NCBI RefSeq assembly: GCF_014696065.1
Contig: NZ_JACJPL010000024.1
Span: forward strand, 275,308 to 339,307
Length of the DNA stretch: 64,000 bases
Source of the DNA: Leptolyngbya sp. FACHB-261
GTDB taxonomy: Bacteria; Cyanobacteriota; Cyanobacteriia; FACHB-261
Direction of reading: 5' to 3'
Shown here in pieces: positions 33,651 to 42,924 of this stretch (position 1 is the stretch's first letter; the number at the start of each line of letters is the position of its first letter). A program made the translations under genes and the position numbers. Under the pieces are notes generated by a model. The model was not told the origin of the DNA, made no database searches, and saw nothing but the letters and a program-made list of their open reading frames with translations.

Positions 33651-34131
33651 TTCCACTGATGCTCAATCCGAACGCGAGATCGTCATCACTCGCGTCTTCA
33701 ACGCACCCCGCGAGCTGGTATTCAAGGCGTGGACCGATCCAAAACACGTGGCGCAGTGGTGGGGTCCAAAAGGCTTCACGACCCGAGTGACTGAGATGGA
33801 CTTGCGCCCAGGTGGTAAATCGCGCTACGTCATGATTGGTCCAGATGGGACGGAGTACCCGGTCAAAGGTGTCTTCCGCGAAATCGTGCCCCTTGAACGA
33901 ATTGTTACCACTGACGAGTTTGACGAAGGCTCTGAAAAGGTCATGAACGTAGATCTGCCAAAAGGCATGGTAATGACGGTGCTTTTCGAGGATGTAGGCA
34001 GCATGACCAAACTCACCCTCCGGATTACGCATGAGTCTGCTGAGGAACGCCGGAAGCACGAAGAGATGGGAGTCGTTGCAGGTTGGAACTCCAGTTTTGA
34101 CAGCCTTGATGAGTTTTTGGCGAAAGCTTGA
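33634..34131 (+). CDS. SRPBCC/AHSA1 (Aha1-like) domain protein
   Basis: 165 aa START-like fold: REIVITRVFNAPRELVFKAW, the WWGPKGFT loop, MDLRPGGKSRYVM and the terminal GWNSSFDSLDEFLAK helix. Family members bind hydrophobic ligands or act in stress responses; the ligand is unknown. It overlaps the ArsR gene, the standard two-gene arrangement of this regulator/effector pair. Confidence 0.92.
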   Translation: MSNNNDSTDAQSEREIVITRVFNAPRELVFKAWTDPKHVAQWWGPKGFTTRVTEMDLRPGGKSRYVMIGPDGTEYPVKGVFREIVPLERIVTTDEFDEGSEKVMNVDLPKGMVMTVLFEDVGSMTKLTLRITHESAEERRKHEEMGVVAGWNSSFDSLDEFLAKA

Positions 34132-34247
34132 GCCTCGTCCACGAATAAGACGGTCAAGGAACGGGCTGCATCGAACTACTCAGCCGGAAAACTAGCGTCA
34201 GCCTACCGAATATTTAGACCTGGAATTCGCTCTCAAAAGGAGAAAAT

Positions 34248-34655
34248 ATGGCTACTAAAATTTTCGTAAATCTGCCGGTTAAAGATCTCAATCAGTCCGT
34301 CGATTTTTTTACGAAGCTTGGCTTCAGTTTTAATGCCCAATTCACTGATGAGACGGCCACTAGCATGATTGTCAGCGATGACATATTCATCATGCTGTTG
34401 ACTCATGACAAGTTTAAGAGCTTTACTCCGAAAGAAATTTGTGATGCAACCAAGAGCACTGAAGTACTTGTTTGCTTATCTTCCGAAAGTCGAGAAAAAG
34501 TGGATGAAATGGTTCGCAACGCAGTTGCCGCAGGTGGATCGACCTACAACGAACCACAAGACTACGGTTTTATATACGCACACGGATTTCAAGATTTAGA
34601 TGGGCACATCTGGGAAGTCATGTTCATGGAACCTAGCGCAATAAACCAAAGCTAA
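34248..34655 (+). CDS. VOC (glyoxalase/bleomycin resistance) family protein
   Basis: 135 aa with two beta-alpha-beta-beta-beta modules: IFVNLPVKDLNQSVDFFTKL, GFSFNAQFTDETATSMIVSD and the C-terminal GFQDLDGHIWEVMFMEP. A metal site using Glu in HIWEVMF is plausible. Its substrate is unknown. It follows the SRPBCC gene by 116 bp and may or may not be in the same transcript; a separate AAGGAG ribosome site lies just before its ATG. Confidence 0.9.
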   Translation: MATKIFVNLPVKDLNQSVDFFTKLGFSFNAQFTDETATSMIVSDDIFIMLLTHDKFKSFTPKEICDATKSTEVLVCLSSESREKVDEMVRNAVAAGGSTYNEPQDYGFIYAHGFQDLDGHIWEVMFMEPSAINQS

Positions 34656-34901
34656 ATGGCAATGTTCCATTGCAATAACAAAATGCGCTAACAGCTTATT
34701 CTAAAAGCCTGTGCAGCGAGGCTTTCGAAAGTGATTCACTCCTAGGGGGCTGGTCTGGATGCCTAGAGCGCTTCAGTGACTGCCTGACAAGGGTTGGATT
34801 GAGTGCCGGCTCCTACGAGGCCGCTCAGGCGGGGCGTTGGGTATCCAACGCTCCTAAACTCGTGATATTGTGTAGCCACTTACGTAACCACCTACGCTTC
34901 C

Positions 34902-35861
34902 ATGGATTTCTACTTTCAAGCTGGTAAAGTGGCGTTGGGTAGCCGCCTACGCCGACTGAGCGAAAAACTAACGGAAGATGCCGCAAAGATCTACGCTCTT
35001 TATGATGTGGCGTTAGATCCTAAATGGTTCCCTGTCTTTTATGTCCTATCGCATAGAGATGGAGTGTCAGTGACTGAAATTGCGCAAATCATTGGTCATT
35101 CACATCCATCTGTTAGTCAAATTGTCAAAGAGATGAACAAAAAAGGGTTGACGGTTGTTGATAAAGATATTGAGGATGCAAGAGTCAGTGTTGTGAGGCT
35201 TTCTGATGTAGGAAAGCAACTCGTGCCTAAGATCGAAAAGCAATACATTGATGTTACACAAGCTGTTGATGGACTTCTATCAGAAGCGCAGCAGGATTTA
35301 TGGCAAGCCATTGAAGAAGTCGAGTTTCTACTTGCAGACAAAAGCTTTTTTGACCGTGTCAAAGATATGCGAAAAGCGCGTGAGCGTCAGCATATTGAAA
35401 TTATTGCCTACTCTCCTGAGTTTCAGGATGACTTCAAACGCTTGAACTGCGAATGGATCGAGACCTACTTCAAGCTAGAGGAATCTGATTACCAAGCTCT
35501 TAATCATCCAGACGAAAAAATCTTGCAGCCTGGTGGGCATATCTACATGGCACGTCATAATGGTGAAATCATTGGTACTTGTGCCCTAATCAAAGTGGAT
35601 AGCAATACTTATGAGTTAGCGAAAATGGCAGTCACCGAGAGAGCTAGAAGCAAAGGTGTCGGTTGGCTGCTAGGGCAAGCTGCTATCAACAAGGCTAGTG
35701 AGTTGGAAGCCAGAACAATTTATTTGGAAAGTAATACTGTTTTGGAACCTGCTATTCGTCTTTACCAGAAGTTAGGGTTCCAGAGAGTCATCGGACAAAC
35801 TTCGCCCTACCAACGCTGCAACATTCGAATGGAACTCAAACTTGTTCAGCAGCATCGCTAA
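34902..35861 (+). CDS. MarR-type regulator fused to GNAT acetyltransferase
   Basis: 319 aa. Residues 1-150 are a MarR winged helix (VLSHRDGVSVTEIAQIIGHS, SQIVKEMNKKGLTVVDKDIE, DARVSVVRLSDVGKQLVPK). Residues 160-315 are a GNAT domain (YMARHNGEIIGTCALIKV, KMAVTERARSKGVGWLLGQA, LYQKLGFQRV). Such fusions are a known architecture and may couple ligand or acetyl-CoA status to repression. A palindromic TTACGTAA (about 34880) and repeated CCACNTACG elements sit just upstream as possible operators. Confidence 0.92.
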   Translation: MDFYFQAGKVALGSRLRRLSEKLTEDAAKIYALYDVALDPKWFPVFYVLSHRDGVSVTEIAQIIGHSHPSVSQIVKEMNKKGLTVVDKDIEDARVSVVRLSDVGKQLVPKIEKQYIDVTQAVDGLLSEAQQDLWQAIEEVEFLLADKSFFDRVKDMRKARERQHIEIIAYSPEFQDDFKRLNCEWIETYFKLEESDYQALNHPDEKILQPGGHIYMARHNGEIIGTCALIKVDSNTYELAKMAVTERARSKGVGWLLGQAAINKASELEARTIYLESNTVLEPAIRLYQKLGFQRVIGQTSPYQRCNIRMELKLVQQHR

Positions 35862-35903
35862 CAACGGCGGGCAAAGAAAATTCTTGACACCTAGTTCCTC
35901 AAT

Positions 35904-36401
35904 ATGCTTGAAATACTCAACCAGGCTTTTCTGATCATTCTCCTAAAGACAACTGGCTACGAGCAAAAAACAGCGACGCCGCCTGGACTGGAAAGCAGGT
36001 ATCAACCATCAGCGTCCCTTGATAGTCTCAATCAGTTAAAAGGTCGCACATTAAAGTACCGGCTGACTAGTCTGGCAACATTGCAGAATGCCTTCAATAA
36101 CCGAGTCAGCAATATTCAGGTTTTAGTATTGGGTAGAGTAGTCTCCCTTTTACCAGATGACCTCAATGGGAATCGGCATCAGAGGTTTATTGTAGAATTA
36201 GCAAATTCGCAAACATTATTAATTGCACACAATATTGATATTGCCCCACGAATCAGTAGATTGCGAGTAGGTGATGAACTCTATATCTATGGTGAGTACG
36301 AGTGGAATAGAGAGGGCGGCGTTATCCACTGGACACACCGCGATCCAGATAGACGCCATGTGGATGGCTGGATTGAAAGAAATGGGCTCATATTTCGGTA
36401 G
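35904..36401 (+). CDS. DUF3465-like (OB-fold) protein
   Basis: 165 aa. The block VLGRVVSLLPDDLNGNRHQR, FIVELANSQTLLIAHNIDIA, GDELYIYGEYEWN and GVIHWTHRDPDRRH is characteristic of DUF3465, predicted to be a small OB-fold. The N-terminal 50 residues are poorly conserved-looking, so the true start could be later, but no better Met is present. Function unknown. It starts 42 bp after the MarR-GNAT stop. Confidence 0.8.
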   Translation: MLEILNQAFLIILLKTTGYEQKTATPPGLESRYQPSASLDSLNQLKGRTLKYRLTSLATLQNAFNNRVSNIQVLVLGRVVSLLPDDLNGNRHQRFIVELANSQTLLIAHNIDIAPRISRLRVGDELYIYGEYEWNREGGVIHWTHRDPDRRHVDGWIERNGLIFR

Positions 36402-36568
36402 CAGATAGCAGCGAGAAGGTAATGGCTTGCAGCTAAGGAGCAGGTCAATATATGGCGCTACAACAAGCATAAAGCTATTAGGGGAAGTGCAAGGGTTGCT
36501 AGCAATTGCTCAGCCACACTGTTAAAACATACGGCCAGGATAGTAAGAGGGGCGCCAATACTCTCTTA

Positions 36569-36970
36569 TCAATATGTACCACCCGACAGCATAATCAAAA
36601 TCATAGAAGTTAGCCAAAGCGCCAGAATTAGATAGATTGCCAAAGCAAAAAAGTTTAGCAATAATCTAAGTACGTTTAAGGTCCGCCTCTGTTTATTTCT
36701 AAACGCCCTGATTAACTTCACAACCGCTGTGATGTTCAGTGGCAAAGTAGCAATCACAGCCAACCACCAACCGAAGAAAAACGGTAGAGGTGACTGATAA
36801 TCCAGCCCCATGGTTTTGAGGATAAGCACACAAGCAAAAATCAACAGACAGGCACATATCAGCTCTACAATCAAAAGCCCTTTACCGTGTTTCGTCCGCT
36901 TGTAGTGATTAATAGCGATTGCAGCGGTTAGCAACCCGTGCAATCCAAGTAAGCCGCCTATGGTGTTCAT
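36569..36970 (-). CDS. small polytopic membrane protein, unknown
   Basis: 133 aa with four hydrophobic segments (about residues 4-20, 33-52, 62-85 and 103-128), e.g. LLIVELICACLLIFACVLIL and FFALAIYLILALWLTSMILI. No motif suggests a transporter or enzyme. Convergent with the DUF3465 gene. Confidence 0.65.
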   Translation of the reverse strand: MNTIGGLLGLHGLLTAAIAINHYKRTKHGKGLLIVELICACLLIFACVLILKTMGLDYQSPLPFFFGWWLAVIATLPLNITAVVKLIRAFRNKQRRTLNVLRLLLNFFALAIYLILALWLTSMILIMLSGGTY

Positions 36971-37213
36971 TTCAGTTCAGTGCTAACCAGTAGAGATAGC
37001 TCTCATTGCTCAAAATAACATAATGCTCCTAGCGTGTAATTGTCCGGGATAGCCCCAGCTTTGATATTTCCAGAACCAAGAATATAAATGAGCAGATGTT
37101 GCCTCGATTCGAAAGCTGTTTCTGACAAAGATTTGTCAACTTGACGATAGCATATTAGTCTTCCCAAGCGATCGCAGCCAGGATAAAAAGACCATTCAGT
37201 CAGGTTAACTATC

Positions 37214-37675
37214 ATGGAAATACGGCTATTCCGTCCGCAAGACACTGAGCAAGTAGCAAACTTATTTCACGAGACCGTGCGTGAGGTTAATAGCCGCGAT
37301 TACTCCAGCAGCCAGGTTAGAGCGTGGGCACCCGAGGATCTCTATTTCAGAAATTGGGCTGCAATCTGCTCCAGCCGCTTCACATACATTGCAGATGAAG
37401 AAGGGACAGTTATAGGTTTTGGTGAGCTAGAACCAGATGGCCATATTGATTGTTTCTACTGCCATAAGCACTATCAACAGCGTGGTGTAGGACGCAAAAT
37501 CTATCAGGCAATTGAGACAAAAGCCATAGAATTAAATTTAAAGCGCTTGTTCGTTGAGGCTAGTATTACGGCGAAGCCATTTTTTCAACGCATAGGATTT
37601 TGGGTTATCAAGGAGCAACAAGTGAGCTGTCGAGGAGAGACGTTTATCAATTATGCAATGGAGAAGTTATTATAA
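37214..37675 (+). CDS. GNAT family N-acetyltransferase
   Basis: 153 aa. Complete GNAT fold: MEIRLFRPQDTEQVANLFHE, a DCFYCHKHYQQRGVGRKIYQ acetyl-CoA loop (QRGVGR) and the ASITAKPFFQRIGFWVIKEQ motif. Resembles the group containing YiiD/YafP-like enzymes. Acceptor unknown. A TTCTTGA-tta-TCAAGAA inverted repeat about 25 bp downstream may be its terminator. Confidence 0.9.
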   Translation: MEIRLFRPQDTEQVANLFHETVREVNSRDYSSSQVRAWAPEDLYFRNWAAICSSRFTYIADEEGTVIGFGELEPDGHIDCFYCHKHYQQRGVGRKIYQAIETKAIELNLKRLFVEASITAKPFFQRIGFWVIKEQQVSCRGETFINYAMEKLL

Positions 37676-37837
37676 GGCATTCACTCTAAAATATAGGTAG
37701 CCTTCTTGATTATCAAGAAAGCCATGAGACAAAACTGATCTACGCCAGGATAAAGAGACATTTGAGCTTATTTTCGGAACTCAAAAAATGAGCCGAAAAC
37801 TAGACTATATATAGTGAAGCTAACATACAATTAAGCC

Positions 37838-38344
37838 ATGAATATTCGGACTGAGAGTTCAGAAGATTTTGATGCAATTCGTCAAGTCAACATAGCTGCC
37901 TTTGGTAGAACCAATGAGGCAGATTTGGTTGATGAGTTGAGAAAAACAGCACCAGTTCTCTCATTTGTAGCTGTTGAGGACGAGCAAGTGGTGGGACATA
38001 TTCTCTTCAGTCCGGTCTCGGTCGAGGGGGACTGTACACCGAGTTGCAAGCTTCTTGGACTGGCACCGATTGGTGTTATTCCCGAGTTTCAAAACCAGGG
38101 CGTTGGCACTCAACTTGTGCAACATAGTTTACCCGAATGTTCTCGTTTGGGTTTTAGTGCAGTAGTTGTGCTTGGACATCCTGAGTATTATCCCCGCTTC
38201 GGCTTCGTTCCCGCTAGCCGCAAAGGGCTGACCTGTGAATATGAGGTACCAGACGAGGCATTTATGGTGGTAGAGCTGCAACCTGAAGCGCTGCAAGCTT
38301 GTAGTGGCAGGGTCAAATATCGCCCAGAGTTTGCCAAGGTATAA
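37838..38344 (+). CDS. GNAT N-acetyltransferase, YhbS-like
   Basis: 168 aa. MNIRTESSEDFDAIRQVNIA, GHILFSPVSVEGD, LGLAPIGVIPEFQNQGVGTQ and VVVLGHPEYYPRFGFVPASR are diagnostic of the YhbS-type GNAT group (GHPEYYPRFGF). Its acceptor is unknown. It ends 40 bp before the methyltransferase gene and may be co-transcribed with it. Confidence 0.93.
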   Translation: MNIRTESSEDFDAIRQVNIAAFGRTNEADLVDELRKTAPVLSFVAVEDEQVVGHILFSPVSVEGDCTPSCKLLGLAPIGVIPEFQNQGVGTQLVQHSLPECSRLGFSAVVVLGHPEYYPRFGFVPASRKGLTCEYEVPDEAFMVVELQPEALQACSGRVKYRPEFAKV

Positions 38345-38384
38345 GCACGTTGTGTGAATACAATCTCCAAAAGGTTACTGAAAG

Positions 38385-39209
38385 ATGGAAGACCTAAAAC
38401 AAGCAATTGCGGGCTACTCTGGCCGAGATCTAGAACAGCGAAAAACTTGGTATTCTCCAGCAGCAGAAGCCTACAATCAGGTGCGGCCTCGTTACCCTCA
38501 GGCACTGATTCATCAAGTTGTAGAGATGGCTCAGCTCTCCAGCCAATCGCAAATCCTTGAAGTGGGATGTGGTCCTGCAACTGCTACCGTAGCATTCGCC
38601 CAATTGGGATGCTCTATGGTCTGCTTGGAGCCCAATCCAGACTTTCACCAGTTAGCCCAGCAGAATTGCCGAGCATATCCCCATGTAGAGATTTTGAACA
38701 CATCCTTTGAGGAGTGGCCCCTAGAGGTTGAGAGATTCGATGCCGTTCTAGCAGCTAGTTCTTTTCACTGGATATCTCCAGAAGTAGGATATCCCAAAGC
38801 AGCCAAAGCCCTCCGTAAGGACGGCCACTTTATTTTGTTATGGAACAAAGAGCTTCAGCCTTCCTATGAGGTGTATCTAAGCTTGTCTGAGGTTTATCAA
38901 GCTCATGCGCCCTCTCTTAAGCGCTACGAAGATAGAGACACTCAAGAAGAAATCTTGAGAGGGTTGGGACAGATAGCAACTGAGTCAGGGCAATTTAAAA
39001 ACTTGGTATCTGGGCAAGTTATGTCTGAGGTAACTTACAGCATTGACGAATATTTGATGCTTTTGACCACCTACTCGCCCTACCTAAAGCTAGAGCCACA
39101 AAGCGGGGAAGCTCTATTTGCAGGATTGAGGCATAAGGTAGAGCATGAGTTTGGGGGCAGTCTTCAGCTTTCCTATCTCTCTGCTTTTCACATTGCCTCA
39201 AGGCGCTGA
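38385..39209 (+). CDS. class I SAM-dependent methyltransferase
   Basis: 274 aa. Rossmann-fold motif I is ILEVGCGPATATVAFAQLG, motif II follows at MVCLEPNPDF and motif III at FDAVLAASSFHWI, the last like the Coq5/UbiE-like and trans-aconitate methyltransferase group. The N-terminal RYPQALIHQVVEMAQL helix is also typical. The substrate is unknown. It is followed by an AAACACT/AGTGTTT hairpin (about 39226-39262). Confidence 0.9.
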   Translation: MEDLKQAIAGYSGRDLEQRKTWYSPAAEAYNQVRPRYPQALIHQVVEMAQLSSQSQILEVGCGPATATVAFAQLGCSMVCLEPNPDFHQLAQQNCRAYPHVEILNTSFEEWPLEVERFDAVLAASSFHWISPEVGYPKAAKALRKDGHFILLWNKELQPSYEVYLSLSEVYQAHAPSLKRYEDRDTQEEILRGLGQIATESGQFKNLVSGQVMSEVTYSIDEYLMLLTTYSPYLKLEPQSGEALFAGLRHKVEHEFGGSLQLSYLSAFHIASRR

Positions 39210-39476
39210 ACGACTATTTGCCAATAACAAACACTTGCTTGTCCCCAGGCGAGACAGTGTTTTGAGAGAGACTGTAGACAAGCCCTATTTGTTTGAGTGG
39301 AAGACGTGAAAATCAACTCCAGATCTTGTTGAGATTCAGCTCAAACCCAGGCAGTACATCTTCACCTGAAAGTACGCTTGGTGATTGCAAAACCTAACAG
39401 AGCTGCTTTGGAAATTTCTTTGTCTTCGCTATAAATGTACGGCAATGATAGGAAGTTAAGTCAGGAATTCAACTCT

Positions 39477-39680
39477 ATGTACCAGTGGGAATACAAAACT
39501 ATCAAGTTCTTTGCTCAAGGAGCATTAGACGCAGGACGAATCGACGAACGAGAAATTGAGGATATATTGAACGAACTCGGAGCTAGAGGCTGGGAACTGG
39601 TCACCATTCTTCCAGGCACAAGAGCTAACGGTGAGCTGTGGGATTTTGTGGCGGTACTCAAGCGTGAGGTCAGTTCGTAG
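39477..39680 (+). CDS. DUF4177-like small protein
   Basis: 67 aa from the ATG at 39477, chosen because AGGA lies about 10 nt upstream and the protein then opens with the family's aromatic strand MYQWEYKTIKF. The rest, LNELGARGWELVTILPG and WDFVAVLKRE, matches the beta-alpha-beta-beta pattern of DUF4177. An in-frame ATG at 39435 would add 14 atypical residues. Function unknown. Confidence 0.75.
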   Translation: MYQWEYKTIKFFAQGALDAGRIDEREIEDILNELGARGWELVTILPGTRANGELWDFVAVLKREVSS

Positions 39681-39849
39681 CACAATTGGGCAGACGGTGA
39701 GCCGTTTCAGCACGAATTTCCAAGGTACGAGCGCTTATTTAATCAAATGTATGAGGGTTAGGATGGATTGAGGTTTTGACTGCAATCCATCCAGTCTCCA
39801 GGGAACAGTGCATTTTCTAGTTTTACAGGCCGTTCAACAAACAGTGAGA

Positions 39850-41133
39850 CTAAGAGCCCAGTAAAAACTCATTAACAACACTCCAAGCATTGGAATGGGA
39901 TGCTTTCTTTCTAGCCGCAATGTAATCAGCCAGGTAACTAGCGTCCCGTGCTACTCCCGAAAAGCGTCCTGAGCCCCAGGTATACAACCAGGGAAGCCCC
40001 AAGAAATATAGGCCTCGCACACCTGTTACACCTCGTTCATGGCCGGGATAACCCTTACCATCAAACACGGGAATTTCTACCCAACTAAAATCAGACCGAT
40101 AACCGGTACACCACACCACAGCGCCGATATCTGCCTCATCATAATCAATCGCTGAAATCTCCTCTTGGGGTTCCCAGGTAGGCTTGTAGGGCGGTTCCGT
40201 TGGTGCTTGAATTTGGTTCTTTTCTAGAAAGGTATCAATGCTTTTCTTGATGCTTTCAGCCACTGCATCAGCCTGGTCCAAATTTCGCTTCAGGTCGTCC
40301 CAAAATTCAAGCTTGCCACCGCTAATACTCTTGAGCCTTCCATGCAATTGCATACCCTCTAGAGCAAACTGTCGCAGGTCAATTTCCCGTCCCCCACCAC
40401 GACCTGTCACATAGTGATTAGCCTTGCTTCTGACCTTCTCTTTCTGCGGATGGTCATCGATTGACAGGTCATAGTAGCCCATTTGATCGAGCCAATCGAC
40501 AACATCTTTGCCTCGATACTGGCGCGGCGAACGGGGAGCACCCCCTACACACAAATGGACCTTCTTACCAGCAAGGTGCAAATCCTCAGCGATCTGGCAA
40601 CCAGATTGTCCTGTTCCTACAACTAAAACAGCCTTGTCAGGTAAAGACTCTGGATTCTTGTACTCAGATGAGTGCAGTTGCACAATGTGCTCAGGAAACC
40701 GCTCAGCAATCTTCGGCATTTTGGGGATGTGGTAGCTACCTGAGGCAATCACGACCTGATCTGCCGTATAGTCCCCAATCGAAGTTGTTAATTCAAAGAC
40801 ACCTTCAGAATCATTCTGCCTGACCCTTGAGACTTCAACGCCTTCCTTTACAGGCGGAGCAAACGAGGCAGCGTAGTCCTCAATGTATTGAACGATTTGG
40901 TCCTTTTGCATGAACCCGTTAGGGTCATCACCTTGATAGTGGTACCCAGGCAATTGACACTGCCAATTGGGCGTGACTAGACAAAAGGAATCCCAGCGTT
41001 TTGAGCGCCATGAATGCCCAATCTTATTTTTCTCAAAAACGATGTGGTCAAAGCCTCGCTCATTTAAGCAGTAGCTGATAGACAGACCGGCTTGCCCCCC
41101 TCCTACAATTGCAACAGAATAATGGTTTTTCAT
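39850..41133 (-). CDS. flavin-dependent monooxygenase (MSMEG_0569-like)
   Basis: 427 aa. FAD-binding GGGQAG (11-16), then the long conserved TPNWQCQLPGYHYQGDDPNG block and an NADPH-type second dinucleotide motif GTGQSG (173-178). From memory the TPNWQ/LPGY pattern and length match the MSMEG_0569-type oxidoreductases, which usually sit in Nit1 (nitrilase) clusters; none of those partners is nearby. Substrate unknown. Stand-alone minus-strand gene. Confidence 0.85.
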   Translation of the reverse strand: MKNHYSVAIVGGGQAGLSISYCLNERGFDHIVFEKNKIGHSWRSKRWDSFCLVTPNWQCQLPGYHYQGDDPNGFMQKDQIVQYIEDYAASFAPPVKEGVEVSRVRQNDSEGVFELTTSIGDYTADQVVIASGSYHIPKMPKIAERFPEHIVQLHSSEYKNPESLPDKAVLVVGTGQSGCQIAEDLHLAGKKVHLCVGGAPRSPRQYRGKDVVDWLDQMGYYDLSIDDHPQKEKVRSKANHYVTGRGGGREIDLRQFALEGMQLHGRLKSISGGKLEFWDDLKRNLDQADAVAESIKKSIDTFLEKNQIQAPTEPPYKPTWEPQEEISAIDYDEADIGAVVWCTGYRSDFSWVEIPVFDGKGYPGHERGVTGVRGLYFLGLPWLYTWGSGRFSGVARDASYLADYIAARKKASHSNAWSVVNEFLLGS

Positions 41134-41530
41134 TGGCTACTTCTCGTTTAGTTGTTTAGGAGGCTTATTCCACAAGGTCGCTGCTGCAAACTACAGAATT
41201 TAGGATTGCATTAGTCCAGCGAGTAGAGCCGAGCTCAGTCAGCGACGCTCTCTACAGCGCGAAGCGTCATTACCTGAACCATAGGATTTGAAAATGGGTG
41301 AGAACGTATCTCCAGCTACAAAACACTGAAGTCTAATCCTAAAGACAGGAGGCTACCGGGATGAGCGTTTAGAGAGTTAGCTCACCCGTCTATACCTGTC
41401 TATTTAGATAGGTCAGCTTTTAGGCGCTGAGCTGTAGTTCTTTGACAGTTGCATAAGTATAAGACAGTTGCACGCAACCATCCTGATATGTATCACACAG
41501 CTATTTGTTAGCAATATAAGCTAATTCAGA
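41134..41530. other. intergenic region
   Basis: About 400 bp. A short inverted repeat (CCTGTCTA/TAGATAGG, about 41394-41412) is the only structure seen. No open frame is supported. Confidence 0.45.
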
Positions 41531-42871
41531 TTACTGCACGAGTTTCACGATATGGGCACCCCGCATGACTGGAATAACGTAATCCATCTTTAACAGGCTC
41601 GGTACCTCCCCTTGCAGAACTCTCCAGAAATCGACGGTTCCACCAGAGCGAGCTGGGTTGTGATGATCAAAGGTTGCGACTGCTAGATAACGACCTGATG
41701 CATCAAACGTGATGCCCTCCGGCAGAATTCCTTCAAAGGGAACTGTGGTGCGGGGGGTTAGGCGGCCAGTATCAGAGTTGAGGCTTAGCAGCGTTAAAGA
41801 ACTGTGCCAAGTCATCCGCTGATCACTTTGAGGTAAGTAGCTGGCTTCCATGTTGAGAGAGACAACAAATCGCCCATCTGGGCTAATGGCAAATTCCTCA
41901 GCGCTGCCACCTACTGCAGCAGTCGAAACGATTCGATGGGCAACTTCATTGCGGCTGTTAGCAGATTCAGCAAAGTTGATAACCGTAAGGTCGCTGTGCT
42001 GAGAGCCGACAAACTGGTCAGCAACATCGTCCCCCCACAGCAAATTTGTCACGATAAAGTGCCTGCCATCTGGAGTGAAATGTCCAACCCCCGGCAGCTT
42101 CCCAGTCATAATCGGCTGGCCCCAAGCTCGAAGGTTTGGACGACTAGAATTAGTGCGATCAACAGCATAGAACACAGCTTCATTGCGATCAGCTAAAGTA
42201 ACACCCAGAAACTGACCTGATGGATGCCACTCCAAATGCGAGGCGTTGGCTTCTGGATCATTGATACCCGGAAGGTTCTGAAAGATAGGCGTTCCCAACT
42301 CCCCATTTGAGAACGGAATCAAAGCAATTTGCCGTCGAGGATCCCGCAAACTAACTGCCAGTAGGTTGCCCGCTGGATGAACTGCAACGGGTCGCGGCTG
42401 ATTGCCCAAATCGAGTTGGTCGATAATTTTTGGGTGTTGAGGATTGCGTAAATCAATCACCGTGAGCAGTCGCCCTGAAGGGATGTCCGAGCGCAGGGTT
42501 GCTCCTTTGGGGGCAGGCGCAAATGTTTCGGTCACAAAGGCATATTTCTCGTCTGGAGTGAATGCCAAATTGTTGGGCCATGCCATCACTGAATTACTGA
42601 CTGGCAAGGTAATTGGTCGGGTAATCGGTTCGCGGGCTAACCCACGCGTCAAGGGAATGAGCGTGAGGGTATCAGTCAGCCCAGGTGAACGCTCACCCAA
42701 CTGATTGTCAATATAGGCGGACGCCTCCATATCTGCATCTGACAACACTGCCAGAAACCGCCCTCGAAAGTCTAAATAGTCAGACTGGGCTTTAGCAGAA
42801 GCGGATTGAGTGATGGCCAAAATAACAGCCGCAAAAAAACTCATACGCGCAGCAAAACGGGCGATTTTCAC
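41531..42871 (-). CDS. secreted beta-propeller protein (YVTN/lactonase-like)
   Basis: 446 aa. A signal peptide (about residues 1-27, ending SASAKA) is followed by repeated propeller blades with motifs such as NNLAFTPDEKYAFVTETFAP, VAVHPAGNLLAVSL, LEWHPSGQFLGVTL and FAISPDGRFVVSLN. No catalytic residues are certain, so a binding or redox-partner role is as likely as lactonase activity. It lies 53 bp downstream of the P460-type cytochrome gene on the same strand, probably in one operon. Confidence 0.85.
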   Translation of the reverse strand: MKIARFAARMSFFAAVILAITQSASAKAQSDYLDFRGRFLAVLSDADMEASAYIDNQLGERSPGLTDTLTLIPLTRGLAREPITRPITLPVSNSVMAWPNNLAFTPDEKYAFVTETFAPAPKGATLRSDIPSGRLLTVIDLRNPQHPKIIDQLDLGNQPRPVAVHPAGNLLAVSLRDPRRQIALIPFSNGELGTPIFQNLPGINDPEANASHLEWHPSGQFLGVTLADRNEAVFYAVDRTNSSRPNLRAWGQPIMTGKLPGVGHFTPDGRHFIVTNLLWGDDVADQFVGSQHSDLTVINFAESANSRNEVAHRIVSTAAVGGSAEEFAISPDGRFVVSLNMEASYLPQSDQRMTWHSSLTLLSLNSDTGRLTPRTTVPFEGILPEGITFDASGRYLAVATFDHHNPARSGGTVDFWRVLQGEVPSLLKMDYVIPVMRGAHIVKLVQ

Positions 42872-42924
42872 GATTTCGCAATCTCCTAATTTTCACTCTG
42901 CCTGATTTCGATTCGGCTTAATTT

